Origin: an uncultured Bacteroidaceae bacterium
Lineage (GTDB): Bacteria; Bacteroidota; Bacteroidia; Bacteroidales; Bacteroidaceae
DNA: 63,656 bases
Direction: 5' to 3'
Assembly (NCBI GenBank): GCA_944320955.1
Contig: CALUJL010000033.1
Coordinates: 1 to 63,656 of the forward strand
Under the pieces are notes generated by a model. That model did no database searches and had not been told where the DNA came from. It saw only the letters and a program-made list of their open reading frames with translations. The position numbers were made by a program, and so were the translations under genes. Positions within the stretch are counted from its first letter, which is position 1; each line of letters opens with the position of its first letter. Of this stretch, positions 25,420 to 34,427 are shown piece by piece.

Positions 25420-26378
25420 ACGGATTCGCCATAGCCATAGGCAAATTCTTTGCCAATTTCTGTTCCGCCTTCTTCTGGAACAAGACGGCGCGCCACCGCG
25501 TGCGCGAAGCCCTGCACCCGCTTAATCCGGAACGCTGCATCCGCTATTTGGACAAGCACTACATCGAGCCGGGAAAAGCGCAAGGGGAAACGGGAAAAAG
25601 CCCTGCCGCTTCCGGCGAAAAGCCCTGCACCGGGCCGGCCTCCGCGCCGGGGGAGAAGGAATACATCTGGCAGTGCTGGCTGCAGGGGCGCGAGGCCGCC
25701 CCGCCGCTGGTGAAGAACTGCCTGGACTCCGTGGCGCGGCACGCCGGGGCGGGGCAGGAGGTGGTGCTCATCACAGAGCAGAACTTCGGCGACTACGTGG
25801 AGCTGCCGGACTTCATCCTGCGCAAGCGGCAGGCGGGCATCATCGGCAACGCGCATTTTGCCGATATACTGCGGATTTACCTGCTGGCCAAGTATGGCGG
25901 CTACTGGATAGACGCCACGTGCCTGCTGACCGATCCGATTCCCGAAGAAATCCGCCGGACGCCGTTCTTCATGTTCCACTCAGGAGGTGAGTTCTCCTAT
26001 ACTTTGATTCAAAACTGCTTCATCCACAGCCGGCGGGGCGACTACATGATCGAGCGTTGGCGGCAACTCCTGACAGACTATCTGGCACAGGAAAAGCGCT
26101 GGATGCACTACTTTATGGTTCATCTTATGTTCGTTGCCCTGGTGCGCTACGAGCCGGAGTTCCGTCGGCACTACGAGCAGATGCCCGTCGTGCCGGAGGG
26201 GCCGACGCATGTGCTGCAGGAATACATGAAGAGCGGGGCGAAGTTCTCGGAGCGTGCCTACGAGGAGGCCGTAAGGAACTGCTTCCTGCACAAACTGACC
26301 TATAAGTTCCCCGCAGAATACCTTGAGGACGCGGACTCCTGGGCTTCCCGCCTGTCGCGGCGCGGCGGCGCGGGTTAG
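25416..26378 (+). CDS. GT32-like capsular polysaccharide glycosyltransferase
   Basis: A 320-residue protein with the DXD-sugar-binding/GT32 signature: IWQCWLQGREAAPPLVK..C, HFADILRIYLLAKYGGYWID with the DxD-like WIDATC. Family members transfer mannose, galactose or glucose onto surface polysaccharide. The segment between the N-terminal helix and the catalytic core (about residues 51-80) is a low-complexity Gly/Ser/Pro/Lys linker encoded by repeat cluster 6. The start overlaps the upstream GT2 stop by four bases, and its end overlaps the convergent GT2 gene by four bases. Confidence 0.85.
   Translation: MNGFAIAIGKFFANFCSAFFWNKTARHRVREALHPLNPERCIRYLDKHYIEPGKAQGETGKSPAASGEKPCTGPASAPGEKEYIWQCWLQGREAAPPLVKNCLDSVARHAGAGQEVVLITEQNFGDYVELPDFILRKRQAGIIGNAHFADILRIYLLAKYGGYWIDATCLLTDPIPEEIRRTPFFMFHSGGEFSYTLIQNCFIHSRRGDYMIERWRQLLTDYLAQEKRWMHYFMVHLMFVALVRYEPEFRRHYEQMPVVPEGPTHVLQEYMKSGAKFSERAYEEAVRNCFLHKLTYKFPAEYLEDADSWASRLSRRGGAG
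25571..25632. repeat. Repeat cluster 6, inside GT32-like gene
   Basis: Three degenerate units (including GAAAAAGCCCTGCCGCTTCC and GAAAAGCCCTGC) lie in frame and encode a flexible linker before the catalytic domain. Confidence 0.7.
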
Positions 26379-27346
26379 TCCTTCTTCTTGCGCAGCGAGC
26401 GGAAGAAGCGGTAGGCGCGGGCATAGGCCGGCAGGTGGCGGCAGACGAGGCGGCGGCGCAGGGCGACGGCGGGGCTGGCGAGCCGGAGGCCATCGTAGGC
26501 ATGGAGTATCTCCAGCGTGCTGCGGAGCAGACGGTCGGTCCCGGGGCCGGGCGCGGCCGTGAGCAGGCGGTTGACGAGATGGAGGCTGCGGCGCACGATG
26601 CGTTCTTGGTGGCGCGGGGGCAGGATGCCGCGCTCCAGCCCGAAGAGTTGCTCCTCGTGGGTGGCGAGCAGGTACTGGTACCGCTTTTCCAGCGAGAGGG
26701 CGCGCGAGGTGCTGGAGGGGTTTTCGCAGTAGTGGTAGAGCGGGCGGGAGAGAAGCACGAACTTCCGGCAGCGCGCGAGGCAGCGGGTGAGGAATACGAT
26801 GTCCTCGAAGATGCGTCCCTCGGGCATGGCGATGCCCTCGATGGCGCTGCGGCGGAAGAGTTTGTTCCAGAGAAAGTGTTTCATGACGCGGTTGTCGACG
26901 AGCAGGGCGTAGGCCTCGGCGGCCGAGAGTGTGCGGTCGGGCAGCGGCTGGAGGCGGCTCTCCGCCCCGTCGGTCCAGTAGGCGCAGCAGGCTATGTCGG
27001 CCCCGTTTGCCTCCAGGGCCTGCAGGAGCGAGGAGAAGAGGGCAGGCTCGGCGTAGTCGTCGGCATCGGCAAACCCCACGAAGCTGCCGCGGCAGAGGGC
27101 CAGGGCGCGGTTGCGTGCCGCGCCCTGGCCGGCATTTTCCTGGCGGACGACGCGCAGGCGTGGGTCGCGGGCGGCATAGCCGGCGAGGATTTGGGGCGTG
27201 CGGTCGGTGGAACCGTCGTCGACCACCAGGATTTCCAGCCGGGCATGGTCCTGGCGGAGGAGGCTGTCGAGGCAGCGGGGCAGGGTGGTCTCGCCGTTGA
27301 ATACGGGGACGATGACGGAGATGAGGGGCGGTTGGTTGACAAGCAT
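26375..27346 (-). CDS. Family 2 glycosyltransferase
   Basis: A 323-residue GT2 enzyme. The GT-A core is clear: ISVIVPVFNGETTLPRCL, ILVVDDGSTDRTP, NAGQGAARNRAL and VGFADADDYAEP (DxD), then FLWNKLFRR and GRIFEDIVF typical of Bacteroidales LPS/capsule GT2 proteins. The basic tail ends RSLRKKKD. It is transcribed against its neighbours and overlaps the GT32-like gene by four bases at the stop codons. A divergent promoter pair (27373-27380 and 27447-27454) separates it from the next GT2. Confidence 0.88.
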   Translation of the reverse strand: MLVNQPPLISVIVPVFNGETTLPRCLDSLLRQDHARLEILVVDDGSTDRTPQILAGYAARDPRLRVVRQENAGQGAARNRALALCRGSFVGFADADDYAEPALFSSLLQALEANGADIACCAYWTDGAESRLQPLPDRTLSAAEAYALLVDNRVMKHFLWNKLFRRSAIEGIAMPEGRIFEDIVFLTRCLARCRKFVLLSRPLYHYCENPSSTSRALSLEKRYQYLLATHEEQLFGLERGILPPRHQERIVRRSLHLVNRLLTAAPGPGTDRLLRSTLEILHAYDGLRLASPAVALRRRLVCRHLPAYARAYRFFRSLRKKKD

Positions 27347-27372
27347 GGCGTCTTTTAAAGTAAATATGTGTG

Positions 27373-27380
27373 CAAAAATA
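27373..27380 (-). promoter_or_regulatory. -7 promoter element of minus-strand GT2
   Basis: TATTTTTG on the minus strand, 26 nt upstream of the start at 27346. Confidence 0.5.
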
Positions 27381-27446
27381 GGGTATTTTGGGCTTATCGG
27401 GCGAAAGCCGTATGGCCTTTTGTCGGAAATATGGCGGATTAAGTCG

Positions 27447-27454
27447 TATCTTTG
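27447..27454 (+). promoter_or_regulatory. -7 promoter element of plus-strand GT2/GT4 pair
   Basis: TATCTTTG, 31 nt upstream of the start at 27486. A TTTTG run lies about 25 nt further upstream. Confidence 0.55.
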
Positions 27455-27485
27455 CGGCACGAAGGAAACGAATACAGGCTTCGGT

Positions 27486-28256
27486 ATGGCAGAACAGTCC
27501 CCCCTCGAGCCGCGCATCAGTGCGGTGCTCAATACGTATAATGCCGCGGCACGGCTGGAAGAAGTGCTGCGCTCGCTGGAGAAATTCGACGAGATCGTGG
27601 TGTGCGACATGCACAGCGACGACGCGACGCGGAGCATAGCCCGGCGCTTCGGGGCGCGCATCGTAGACCACGAGCGCTGCTCCATCTGCGAGCCGGCGCG
27701 CAACGCGGCCATCCGGGCGGCGCGCTATCCGTGGGTCCTGATAGTGGATGCCGACGAAGTGGTGCCCGACGCGCTGCGGGAATACCTCTATGAACTGATC
27801 AAGCGCCCCGACGCGCCCGCCGCCTTGCGCCTGCCGCGCAAGAATTACTTCATGGGCCGCTTCATGCGCTGCCTCTATCCGGACTACATCACCCGCTTCG
27901 CCCGCCGCGACTGCATCGACTGGCCGCCGACGATCCATGCGCAGCCGCGCGTCGAGGGGCGCACCGACACCGTGCCGCGGGAGCGCACGGACTTGGCTTT
28001 CGTGCACCTGGCCGACAACTCGGTGGGCGCACGCTTGCGGAAGACCGACCTCTACACGGACCAGGAGACGCTGCGCCGCGGGGCCCGCTCCTATGGCGCG
28101 GCGGCCTACGTGCTGAAGCCTTTCTCCCGTTTCTTCCATACCTACGTGCAGAAGGGCGGCTTCCGCGACGGGATTCCCGGCCTCGTCTGGGCCATGCTCA
28201 ATGCCTTTTATAAATTTGTCACCCTTGCCAAACAAGAAGAACAGACGCGCCTATGA
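27486..28256 (+). CDS. Family 2 glycosyltransferase, LPS-core type
   Basis: A 256-residue GT2 protein of the WaaE/KdtX-like group: ISAVLNTYNAAARLEEVLRS, EIVVCDMHSDDATRSIA, DADEVVPDALREYL and ITRFARRDCIDW. Such enzymes add beta-linked hexoses to the inner core of lipopolysaccharide. It overlaps the next GT4 gene by ATGA, so the two are translationally coupled. Confidence 0.88.
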   Translation: MAEQSPLEPRISAVLNTYNAAARLEEVLRSLEKFDEIVVCDMHSDDATRSIARRFGARIVDHERCSICEPARNAAIRAARYPWVLIVDADEVVPDALREYLYELIKRPDAPAALRLPRKNYFMGRFMRCLYPDYITRFARRDCIDWPPTIHAQPRVEGRTDTVPRERTDLAFVHLADNSVGARLRKTDLYTDQETLRRGARSYGAAAYVLKPFSRFFHTYVQKGGFRDGIPGLVWAMLNAFYKFVTLAKQEEQTRL

Positions 28257-29404
28257 ACCAGCCTGTGATGAAATTAGCCTTCGACGCCAAGCGCGCCGCC
28301 CAGAACCGCACGGGGCTGGGCAACTACAGCCGCTTCGTCCTGGAGGGGCTCTGCTCCGCCTTTCCCGACCGTGCTTATGAACTCTACGTGCCGAGCCGCG
28401 AAAAGGCCCGGTTGCTGGGCGCGCTGGAAGAGAAGCCCTGTGTCTCGCTCCGCTTCCCGCAGGGGGGAGTGTGGCGGCGTTGCCCTTCGCTGTGGCGGGT
28501 GTTCGGCATGAGCGGGCAGATAGCCCGCGACGTGCCGCAGGTCTTCCACGGGCTGAGCAACGAGTTGCCCGTGGGCATCGAGCGCATCGAGGGGCTGCGC
28601 ACGGTGGTGACGCTGCACGACCTGATCTTCCTGCGCTACCCGGAGTTCTATCCGGCCGTGGACCGGCGGATTTATGCGCTGAAGTTCCGCTCGGCCTGCC
28701 GCAGGGCAGACTGCGTGGTGGCCGTGAGCGAGTGCACGAAACGCGACGTGGTGTCCCGTTTCGGCATTGCCGAAGAGAAGATACGGGTGCTCTACCAGGG
28801 GTGCGACGCGCAGTTTCGCGAGGTGGTCTCCGTGGCACGGAAGCGGGAGGTGCGGAGCAAGTACGGGCTGCCGGAGCGGTATCTGCTCTGCGTGGGCAGC
28901 ATCGAAAGCCGCAAAAACCTGCAGCGCGCGGTGGAAGCCCTGGCGGGGATGCGCAACGGGTTGCCCCTCGTGGCCGTGGGGAAGCGCACGCCCTATGCCG
29001 ACAGCGTGCTGCGCCGGGCCCGCGAGTTGGGCGTGGCAGGGCGGTTGCTGATGCTGCACAATGTGGAGTTCCCCGACCTGCCGGCGCTCTACCAGATGGC
29101 CGACGTGTTTCTCTATCCCAGCTATTTCGAGGGGTTCGGCATCCCGCTCCTGGAGGCTTTGTGCAGCCGCACGCCGGTCGTGGCCGCCACCGGGTCGTGC
29201 CTGGAGGAAGCGGGCGGGCCGCACAGCATCTACGTTTCGCCCGACGAGGCGCGGGAGTGGGCGCTGGCCGTGGACCAGGTGTTGGACTATGCCCCCCTGC
29301 GCAAGGAGATGATCGAGCGCGGCATCGAGTATGCCGCGCGCTTCCGTCCGGAGCTTCTGGCGCGGCAAATGATGAAACTCTACGAGGATGTGTGCGGCAA
29401 GTAG
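28253..29404 (+). CDS. Family 4 glycosyltransferase
   Basis: A 383-residue GT-B glycosyltransferase. The N-terminal acceptor domain begins KLAFDAKRAAQNRTGLGNYS, and the C-terminal donor domain has LLCVGSIESRKNLQRAVEA and the E-x7-E motif in YFEGFGIPLLEAL. Likely mannosyl- or other hexosyltransferase in LPS or capsule synthesis. Coupled to the preceding GT2 by a four-base overlap. Confidence 0.92.
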   Translation: MNQPVMKLAFDAKRAAQNRTGLGNYSRFVLEGLCSAFPDRAYELYVPSREKARLLGALEEKPCVSLRFPQGGVWRRCPSLWRVFGMSGQIARDVPQVFHGLSNELPVGIERIEGLRTVVTLHDLIFLRYPEFYPAVDRRIYALKFRSACRRADCVVAVSECTKRDVVSRFGIAEEKIRVLYQGCDAQFREVVSVARKREVRSKYGLPERYLLCVGSIESRKNLQRAVEALAGMRNGLPLVAVGKRTPYADSVLRRARELGVAGRLLMLHNVEFPDLPALYQMADVFLYPSYFEGFGIPLLEALCSRTPVVAATGSCLEEAGGPHSIYVSPDEAREWALAVDQVLDYAPLRKEMIERGIEYAARFRPELLARQMMKLYEDVCGK

Positions 29405-29481
29405 CGGCGCATTTGGCGGAGGAAAGAGAGGGTAATCCGTTTTTTTGCGGGGCTATGAGGATATATGTACGCTTTTTTGCG

Positions 29482-29489
29482 TATCTTTG
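29482..29489 (+). promoter_or_regulatory. -7 promoter element of serine acetyltransferase gene
   Basis: TATCTTTG, 30 nt before ATG 29520. An earlier in-frame ATG at 29445 lies upstream of this element and is rejected as start. Confidence 0.55.
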
Positions 29490-29519
29490 CACGATGATTC
29501 AGCCGTTTGTCCGGCAAGG

Positions 29520-30488
29520 ATGAATAAAGAGGCAAGCATGAGTGCTTTGGATTTCACACATATTCTGACAGAAACAGTAGACAAACTTTCGCAACCCGAA
29601 AGCTATCGCGTCCTGATGCACCGGCATCGCGACGGCGAGCCGCTGCCCTCGGCCAAAGTGCTGCGGGAGGTAGTGGAACTGGCGCGGGCCATTCTTTTCC
29701 CGGGTTATTACGGCAATTCCACGCTGGACAGCCGGACACTCTCCTATCATATAGGGGTGAGTGTGGAGCGTCTTTACGGATTGCTCGAAAAGCAGATACG
29801 CGCAGGGCTCTGCTTCTGCAAGGATTGTGAGGAAGACGAGCGCCTCTTCGACGGCCGTGTGGCCGCTTCCGAGGCCGGACTGCCGGTCTCGGCAGATTGC
29901 GGCGAGGCGCTTTCGGAAAAGGCGGCCCGGACGGCGGCGGCTTTCGTGGCCCGCTTGCCGGAGTTGCGCCGCGTGTTGGCCACGGACGTGGTGGCCGCTT
30001 ACAACGGAGACCCTGCGGCCACGAGCTACGGCGAGGTGATTTGTTGCTATCCCGCCATACGGGCCATCTCCAACTACCGCATCGCCCACGAACTTCTGGA
30101 GCTGGACGTGCCCCTGATACCCCGTATCATAACGGAAATGGCGCACAGCGAGACGGGAATCGACATACATCCCGGTGCGAAGATCGGCTCGTATTTTACG
30201 ATCGACCACGGCACCGGCGTGGTGATTGGTGCAACGAGCATCATCGGAAACAACGTGAAATTGTATCAGGGAGTGACCCTCGGAGCCAAAAGTTTCCCGC
30301 TGGATTCGGACGGAAACCCCATAAAAGGCATCCCCCGGCACCCCATCCTTGAGGACGAAGTGATAGTATATTCCAACGCAACCATATTGGGACGTATCAC
30401 AATCGGGCGGGGCGCGACCATCGGAGGCAACCTCTGGGTGACGGAAAGCGTACCCCCCGGAGGGCGCATCGTGCAGCGGAAGGGTTGA
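29520..30488 (+). CDS. cysE: Serine O-acetyltransferase
   Basis: A 322-residue enzyme that makes O-acetylserine from serine and acetyl-CoA, the first step of cysteine synthesis. The helical N-terminal domain (to about residue 200) is followed by a left-handed parallel beta-helix of hexapeptide repeats: DIHPGAKIG, FTIDHGTGVVIGATSIIGNN, LYQGVTLGA and ILGRITIGRGATIGGN, with the active-site DH pair in IDHGTG. It is longer than E. coli CysE, as in the EpsC-type Bacteroidetes forms. ATG 29538 is a second possible start. Confidence 0.92.
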   Translation: MNKEASMSALDFTHILTETVDKLSQPESYRVLMHRHRDGEPLPSAKVLREVVELARAILFPGYYGNSTLDSRTLSYHIGVSVERLYGLLEKQIRAGLCFCKDCEEDERLFDGRVAASEAGLPVSADCGEALSEKAARTAAAFVARLPELRRVLATDVVAAYNGDPAATSYGEVICCYPAIRAISNYRIAHELLELDVPLIPRIITEMAHSETGIDIHPGAKIGSYFTIDHGTGVVIGATSIIGNNVKLYQGVTLGAKSFPLDSDGNPIKGIPRHPILEDEVIVYSNATILGRITIGRGATIGGNLWVTESVPPGGRIVQRKG

Positions 30489-30566
30489 ACCGGACTGCCG
30501 GCGGGACTGAAAAAGGATGCCACATTGAAACAAAATCTCTACATATAAAAACACTACACGGAATAC

Positions 30567-32096
30567 ATGGAAAAGGAAAACGCTGCTCCTGAATTCGGCA
30601 TGATAGCCAAGACTTTCCAAGGACTGGAGGAGGTCTTGGCCAAAGAGCTGACGGATTTGGGCGCAAACAACGTGGAAATCGGTCGGCGCATGGTATCTTT
30701 CTCCGGAAACAAGGAATTGATGTACCGGGCGAACTTCGCTCTTCGCACGGCGTTGCGCATCTTGAAACCAATCAAGCGCTTCGAGGCGCAAAATGCGGAT
30801 GAGGTGTACGAACAGGTACGCGCCATCGACTGGGGCGAGTGGCTGACGCCGGAGAAGACTTTTGCAGTGGATTCCGTGGTTTACAGCGAGGAATTCCGTC
30901 ATTCCAAGTTCGTCGCCTACCGGGTCAAGGATGCGGTGGCCGACCATTTCCGTGAGACTTGCGGCAAGCGGCCCTCCGTGCGGCTGAACGATCCCGACGT
31001 ACTTCTCCACATCCACATTGCCGGAACGTCCTGCACCCTCTGCCTGGACAGCAGCGGAGAGTCGCTGCACCGGCGCGGATACCGCCAGGAATCGACCGAA
31101 GCGCCCCTCAACGAAGTGCTGGCCGCGGGCATGGTTTTGCTGACCGGCTGGCAGGGAGAGTGCGATCTCGTAGACCCGATGTGCGGTTCGGGCACCATCC
31201 TCATCGAAGCGGGGCTCATCGCCCGCAACATTGCCCCGGGTGTTTTCCGCCAGGGATATGCCTTCGAGAAATGGCCGGACTTCGACGCCGAACTCTTCGA
31301 GCAGGTATATAATGACGATTCCGCAGAGCGTCCCTTCGAACACCACCTCTACGGTTACGATATTCTCCAGCAGGCATACCAGAAAGCCTCCCGCAATGTG
31401 AAAGCCGCGGGGCTGAGCAAGGACACGACTCTTGCGGTGCGGCCGCTGGAAGAGTTTGTGCGTCCGGCCGAGAAGGCGCTCATGATTACCAATCCGCCCT
31501 ATGGCGAACGTCTCGGAGGCGGGCAGTCGCTGCTGGACCTGTACAGCACGCTCGGCTCGAAACTCAAGCATGAATTTTACGACAACACAGCCTGGGTCAT
31601 CAGCAGCAACCGCGAGGCTGTGAACCAAATAGGGCTTCATCCGTCGGAGCGCATACCGCTCTTCAACGGAGCGCTGGAGTGCGAATTCCGCAAATATGAG
31701 CTCTTCAGCGGGAAAAACAGCGACTATAAGGAGCGTCTCAGCCGTACCGCGGGCGAAGAATACCGCGGTGGAACAGGCGAAAGCCCTGCCCCCGCAGGCG
31801 AGCGGGACTACGGGCAGGGCTACGAACGCCGGCGCTATTCCGATGCTCCCCCCCGGCGTTTCAACAATGCGCGCCCCGATTCCTTCGACAGCCGTCCGCG
31901 CCGTTTCGACGAGCGTCCCCGGCGTTTTACCAACGAGCGCCCCACGCGCTACGACGAGGGGCCGCGCCGTTTCCCCGACCGGCATCGGCCCGACACGGAG
32001 TTGAGGCGCATCTATGAAGAACGCCGCCGCGTCCTGGCCGAATTGGGCCGTGCGGACGAGGCCGAACGCCGCCCCGAGCCGGAGGCAAACGATTAG
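30567..32096 (+). CDS. RlmL-like 23S rRNA methyltransferase with Arg-rich tail
   Basis: A 509-residue THUMP-domain class I methyltransferase, most like the N-terminal part of RlmL (m2G2445 of 23S rRNA). The N-terminal ferredoxin-like and THUMP region (to about residue 155) precedes the SAM-binding motif DPMCGSGTILIEAG and the catalytic NPPYGERLG. The last ~110 residues are low-complexity, with repeats of the kind RPRRFDERPRRF and RPTRYDEGPRRF, then a basic helix (RRIYEERRRVLAEL); such a tail may bind RNA. The RlmK half of the E. coli fusion is absent. Confidence 0.88.
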   Translation: MEKENAAPEFGMIAKTFQGLEEVLAKELTDLGANNVEIGRRMVSFSGNKELMYRANFALRTALRILKPIKRFEAQNADEVYEQVRAIDWGEWLTPEKTFAVDSVVYSEEFRHSKFVAYRVKDAVADHFRETCGKRPSVRLNDPDVLLHIHIAGTSCTLCLDSSGESLHRRGYRQESTEAPLNEVLAAGMVLLTGWQGECDLVDPMCGSGTILIEAGLIARNIAPGVFRQGYAFEKWPDFDAELFEQVYNDDSAERPFEHHLYGYDILQQAYQKASRNVKAAGLSKDTTLAVRPLEEFVRPAEKALMITNPPYGERLGGGQSLLDLYSTLGSKLKHEFYDNTAWVISSNREAVNQIGLHPSERIPLFNGALECEFRKYELFSGKNSDYKERLSRTAGEEYRGGTGESPAPAGERDYGQGYERRRYSDAPPRRFNNARPDSFDSRPRRFDERPRRFTNERPTRYDEGPRRFPDRHRPDTELRRIYEERRRVLAELGRADEAERRPEPEAND

Positions 32097-32109
32097 CCCC
32101 CTCTGCGCC

Positions 32110-34374
32110 ATGCCGTGCCCCGGTCCCCTTTCTTCCGCCCCTACCGTACTCTCTTCTTGTGCCGCGCAGGAGGGAAGAGCCTTGGGATTGGATGATTTGT
32201 TGCCCGGCGGTTTGCGCCGGGTGCGCTGTATTCCGCGCGATCTGGCCGGTGCGCAGTGGTGGGGCGACTGCCTGGTGCTCTCGGGCGACGAACCCTTTTT
32301 CCAAAAAGATGCAGCGGTTTCTGCCGAAAGTGCTGCCGCTTTTCCCGAAGACCGCAGCCGCTTTTCCGACGGCGGGGAGGCACTTCTTGCCCTCGACGCC
32401 GCATCGGGCCGGAGGGAGCGCCTCTTTTCTTTTCGAGAACTCAACGACTTCCTGACCTCGCAGGGGCTGAACCGCGTCTACAGCCTCGGGCGTCTCTCCT
32501 TTCCCCTGCCCGGGGAGCGCATCGTGCAGGTGCAGCTTCCCGGGCAGGGCTATGCGCGTATCGACTTCGGCCGCTGGGCCCTGGTGCGGAAAATCATGCT
32601 CCCCCGCGGAGCTTCCTGCATAGACCCGGAACCCGGCCTGCAGGCCGTGGCCTACACGGTGGGGGGCAACCTTTTCCTTTCCACCGCCGCGGGCAGCCGG
32701 GCCGTGACCCGCGAGCCGGAAGGAGTGGTGTGCGGGCAGAAAGCTAACCGCGAGGAGTGGGGCACGACGAAGGGCACCTTCTGGAGCCCCGACGGGCAGC
32801 GGCTGGCCTTCTACCGCATCGATGAGCGCCGGGTGGAGCCCAGCGCGTTGATTGGCGCCGAAGCCCCGTGGGCGGAGACCGGCGCCGTGCGCTACCCGAT
32901 GGCGGGCACGGAGAATCCCCTTGTCGCCGTGGGCATCTACGACCGGGGCACGCAGACCGTCCGTTACCTGCAGACCGCTGACCCGTCCGACCGCTATTTT
33001 ACCAATATTTCCTGGAGCCCCGACTCGCAGAAGCTCTACCTCATCGAGCTGAACCGCGACCAGGACCGAGCCGAACTCTGCCGTTACGATGCCCTCTCCG
33101 GGCAGCGCGAGGAAGTGCTCTGGGCAGAAGAAAACGCGCGCTACGTGCAGCCTCTTCATCCCGTCGCCTTCGTCCCGTGGATGGAGGGGGCATATCTCTG
33201 CCTCAGCCAGCGCGACGGTTTTTCCCATTTCTACCTTGGCCGTGCCGCAGGGGGGCCGCTGCAGCAGCTGACGCGCGGCGCCTGGGTCGACGGCGGCTTG
33301 CTGGGCTTCGACGAAGAAGCCCGCGAACTGGTCTTCACGGGCAACGAGGCTTCGCCCCTGCAGAACCACGTCTACCGCCTGCACCTCGAAGAGCAGGACG
33401 GGCGCGTCGTGGCGGGAAGTCCGCGCCGCTGCTGCCCCTACGGGGGCGGATGGCAGGAGGGATGCCTTTCCCCCTCGGGGCGCTTCCTGCTGAGCACCTG
33501 GCAGTCGCCCGACAAGCCCCGCGAGGTCGACCTGCTCGACTGCCGCCCCCCGGGGCGGAGCCTGCACCTCCTTTCGGCTCCCGACCCCTGCAGCGGCTGC
33601 CGGATGCCGTCCGTCGAAGTGGGCACGCTGCCGGCCGCCGACGGGCGCACCCCGCTGTTCTACCGTTTGCTGAAGCCCGCGGATTTCGATGCGGCGCGGC
33701 GCTATCCCGCCATCGTCTACGTCTATGGCGGCCCGGGCATCCGCCTCATCTCCGACCGCTGGCAACACGAGGCCCGCGGATGGGACCTTTTCATGGCCAA
33801 CCGCGGCTACCTCGTCTTCACTCTCGACGGGCGCGGGAGCAGCGGACGCGGCTTCGAGTTCGAAAGCTGCACCTTCCGCCGCCTCGGAGTGGAGGAGGGG
33901 CGCGACCAGATGTGCGGCGTGGAGTTCCTCAAGTCCCTGCCCTACGTGGACGCCGGGCGCATCGGAGTGCACGGATGGAGCTATGGCGGGCACATGGCCG
34001 CGAGCCTCATGCTGCGCCACCCCGGCGTCTTCCGCGCCGGAGTGGCGGGGGGAGCCGTCACGGACTGGAGGTATTACGAGACGATGTACGGGGAGCGCTA
34101 CATGGATTCCCCCCGGCAAAATCCCGAAGGCTACGCCGAGTGCGACCTCAAGCCGCTGGCCGGCCGCCTGCAGGGGCGGCTGCTCCTGATACACGGCGGG
34201 CAGGACTCTGTAGTCCTGCCCCGCCATGCGTTCTCCTTCCTGCAGGCCGCCGTGGAAGCCGGGGCACAGCCCGATTTTTTCCTCTATCCCGGTCATGGGC
34301 ACAACATCTTGGGGCACGACCGCGTTCATCTCTATGAGAAGATAACAAGTTACTTCGACGAGCACCTGAAGTAG
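32110..34374 (+). CDS. Prolyl dipeptidyl peptidase (S9 / DPP-IV-like)
   Basis: A 754-residue S9-family serine peptidase of the DPP-IV type. The beta-propeller (for example GTTKGTFWSPDGQRLAFYRI, DQDRAELCRYD) is followed by the alpha/beta-hydrolase domain with the nucleophile in GWSYGG, Asp in IHGGQDSVV and His in GHGHNILG; YVYGGPG is also conserved. It cleaves N-terminal X-Pro dipeptides and helps periplasmic peptide use. The N-terminus lacks a normal basic signal region, though LSSCAAQ resembles a lipobox. A low-complexity insert of about 28 residues near residue 62 is encoded by repeat cluster 7. The gene begins 13 nt after the RlmL-like stop. Confidence 0.9.
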   Translation: MPCPGPLSSAPTVLSSCAAQEGRALGLDDLLPGGLRRVRCIPRDLAGAQWWGDCLVLSGDEPFFQKDAAVSAESAAAFPEDRSRFSDGGEALLALDAASGRRERLFSFRELNDFLTSQGLNRVYSLGRLSFPLPGERIVQVQLPGQGYARIDFGRWALVRKIMLPRGASCIDPEPGLQAVAYTVGGNLFLSTAAGSRAVTREPEGVVCGQKANREEWGTTKGTFWSPDGQRLAFYRIDERRVEPSALIGAEAPWAETGAVRYPMAGTENPLVAVGIYDRGTQTVRYLQTADPSDRYFTNISWSPDSQKLYLIELNRDQDRAELCRYDALSGQREEVLWAEENARYVQPLHPVAFVPWMEGAYLCLSQRDGFSHFYLGRAAGGPLQQLTRGAWVDGGLLGFDEEARELVFTGNEASPLQNHVYRLHLEEQDGRVVAGSPRRCCPYGGGWQEGCLSPSGRFLLSTWQSPDKPREVDLLDCRPPGRSLHLLSAPDPCSGCRMPSVEVGTLPAADGRTPLFYRLLKPADFDAARRYPAIVYVYGGPGIRLISDRWQHEARGWDLFMANRGYLVFTLDGRGSSGRGFEFESCTFRRLGVEEGRDQMCGVEFLKSLPYVDAGRIGVHGWSYGGHMAASLMLRHPGVFRAGVAGGAVTDWRYYETMYGERYMDSPRQNPEGYAECDLKPLAGRLQGRLLLIHGGQDSVVLPRHAFSFLQAAVEAGAQPDFFLYPGHGHNILGHDRVHLYEKITSYFDEHLK
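32293..32372. repeat. Repeat cluster 7, inside DPP-IV-like gene
   Basis: Four degenerate units (including AAAAAGATGCAGCGG and GAAAGTGCTGCCGCTTTTCC) lie in frame between propeller strands and encode KDAAVSAESAAAFPEDRSRF. Confidence 0.75.
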
Positions 34375-34427
34375 CCCGCCGGAGCAAGAAATAAAGCAAG
34401 GAACAAACAATAAAAACGCAGACGAAT

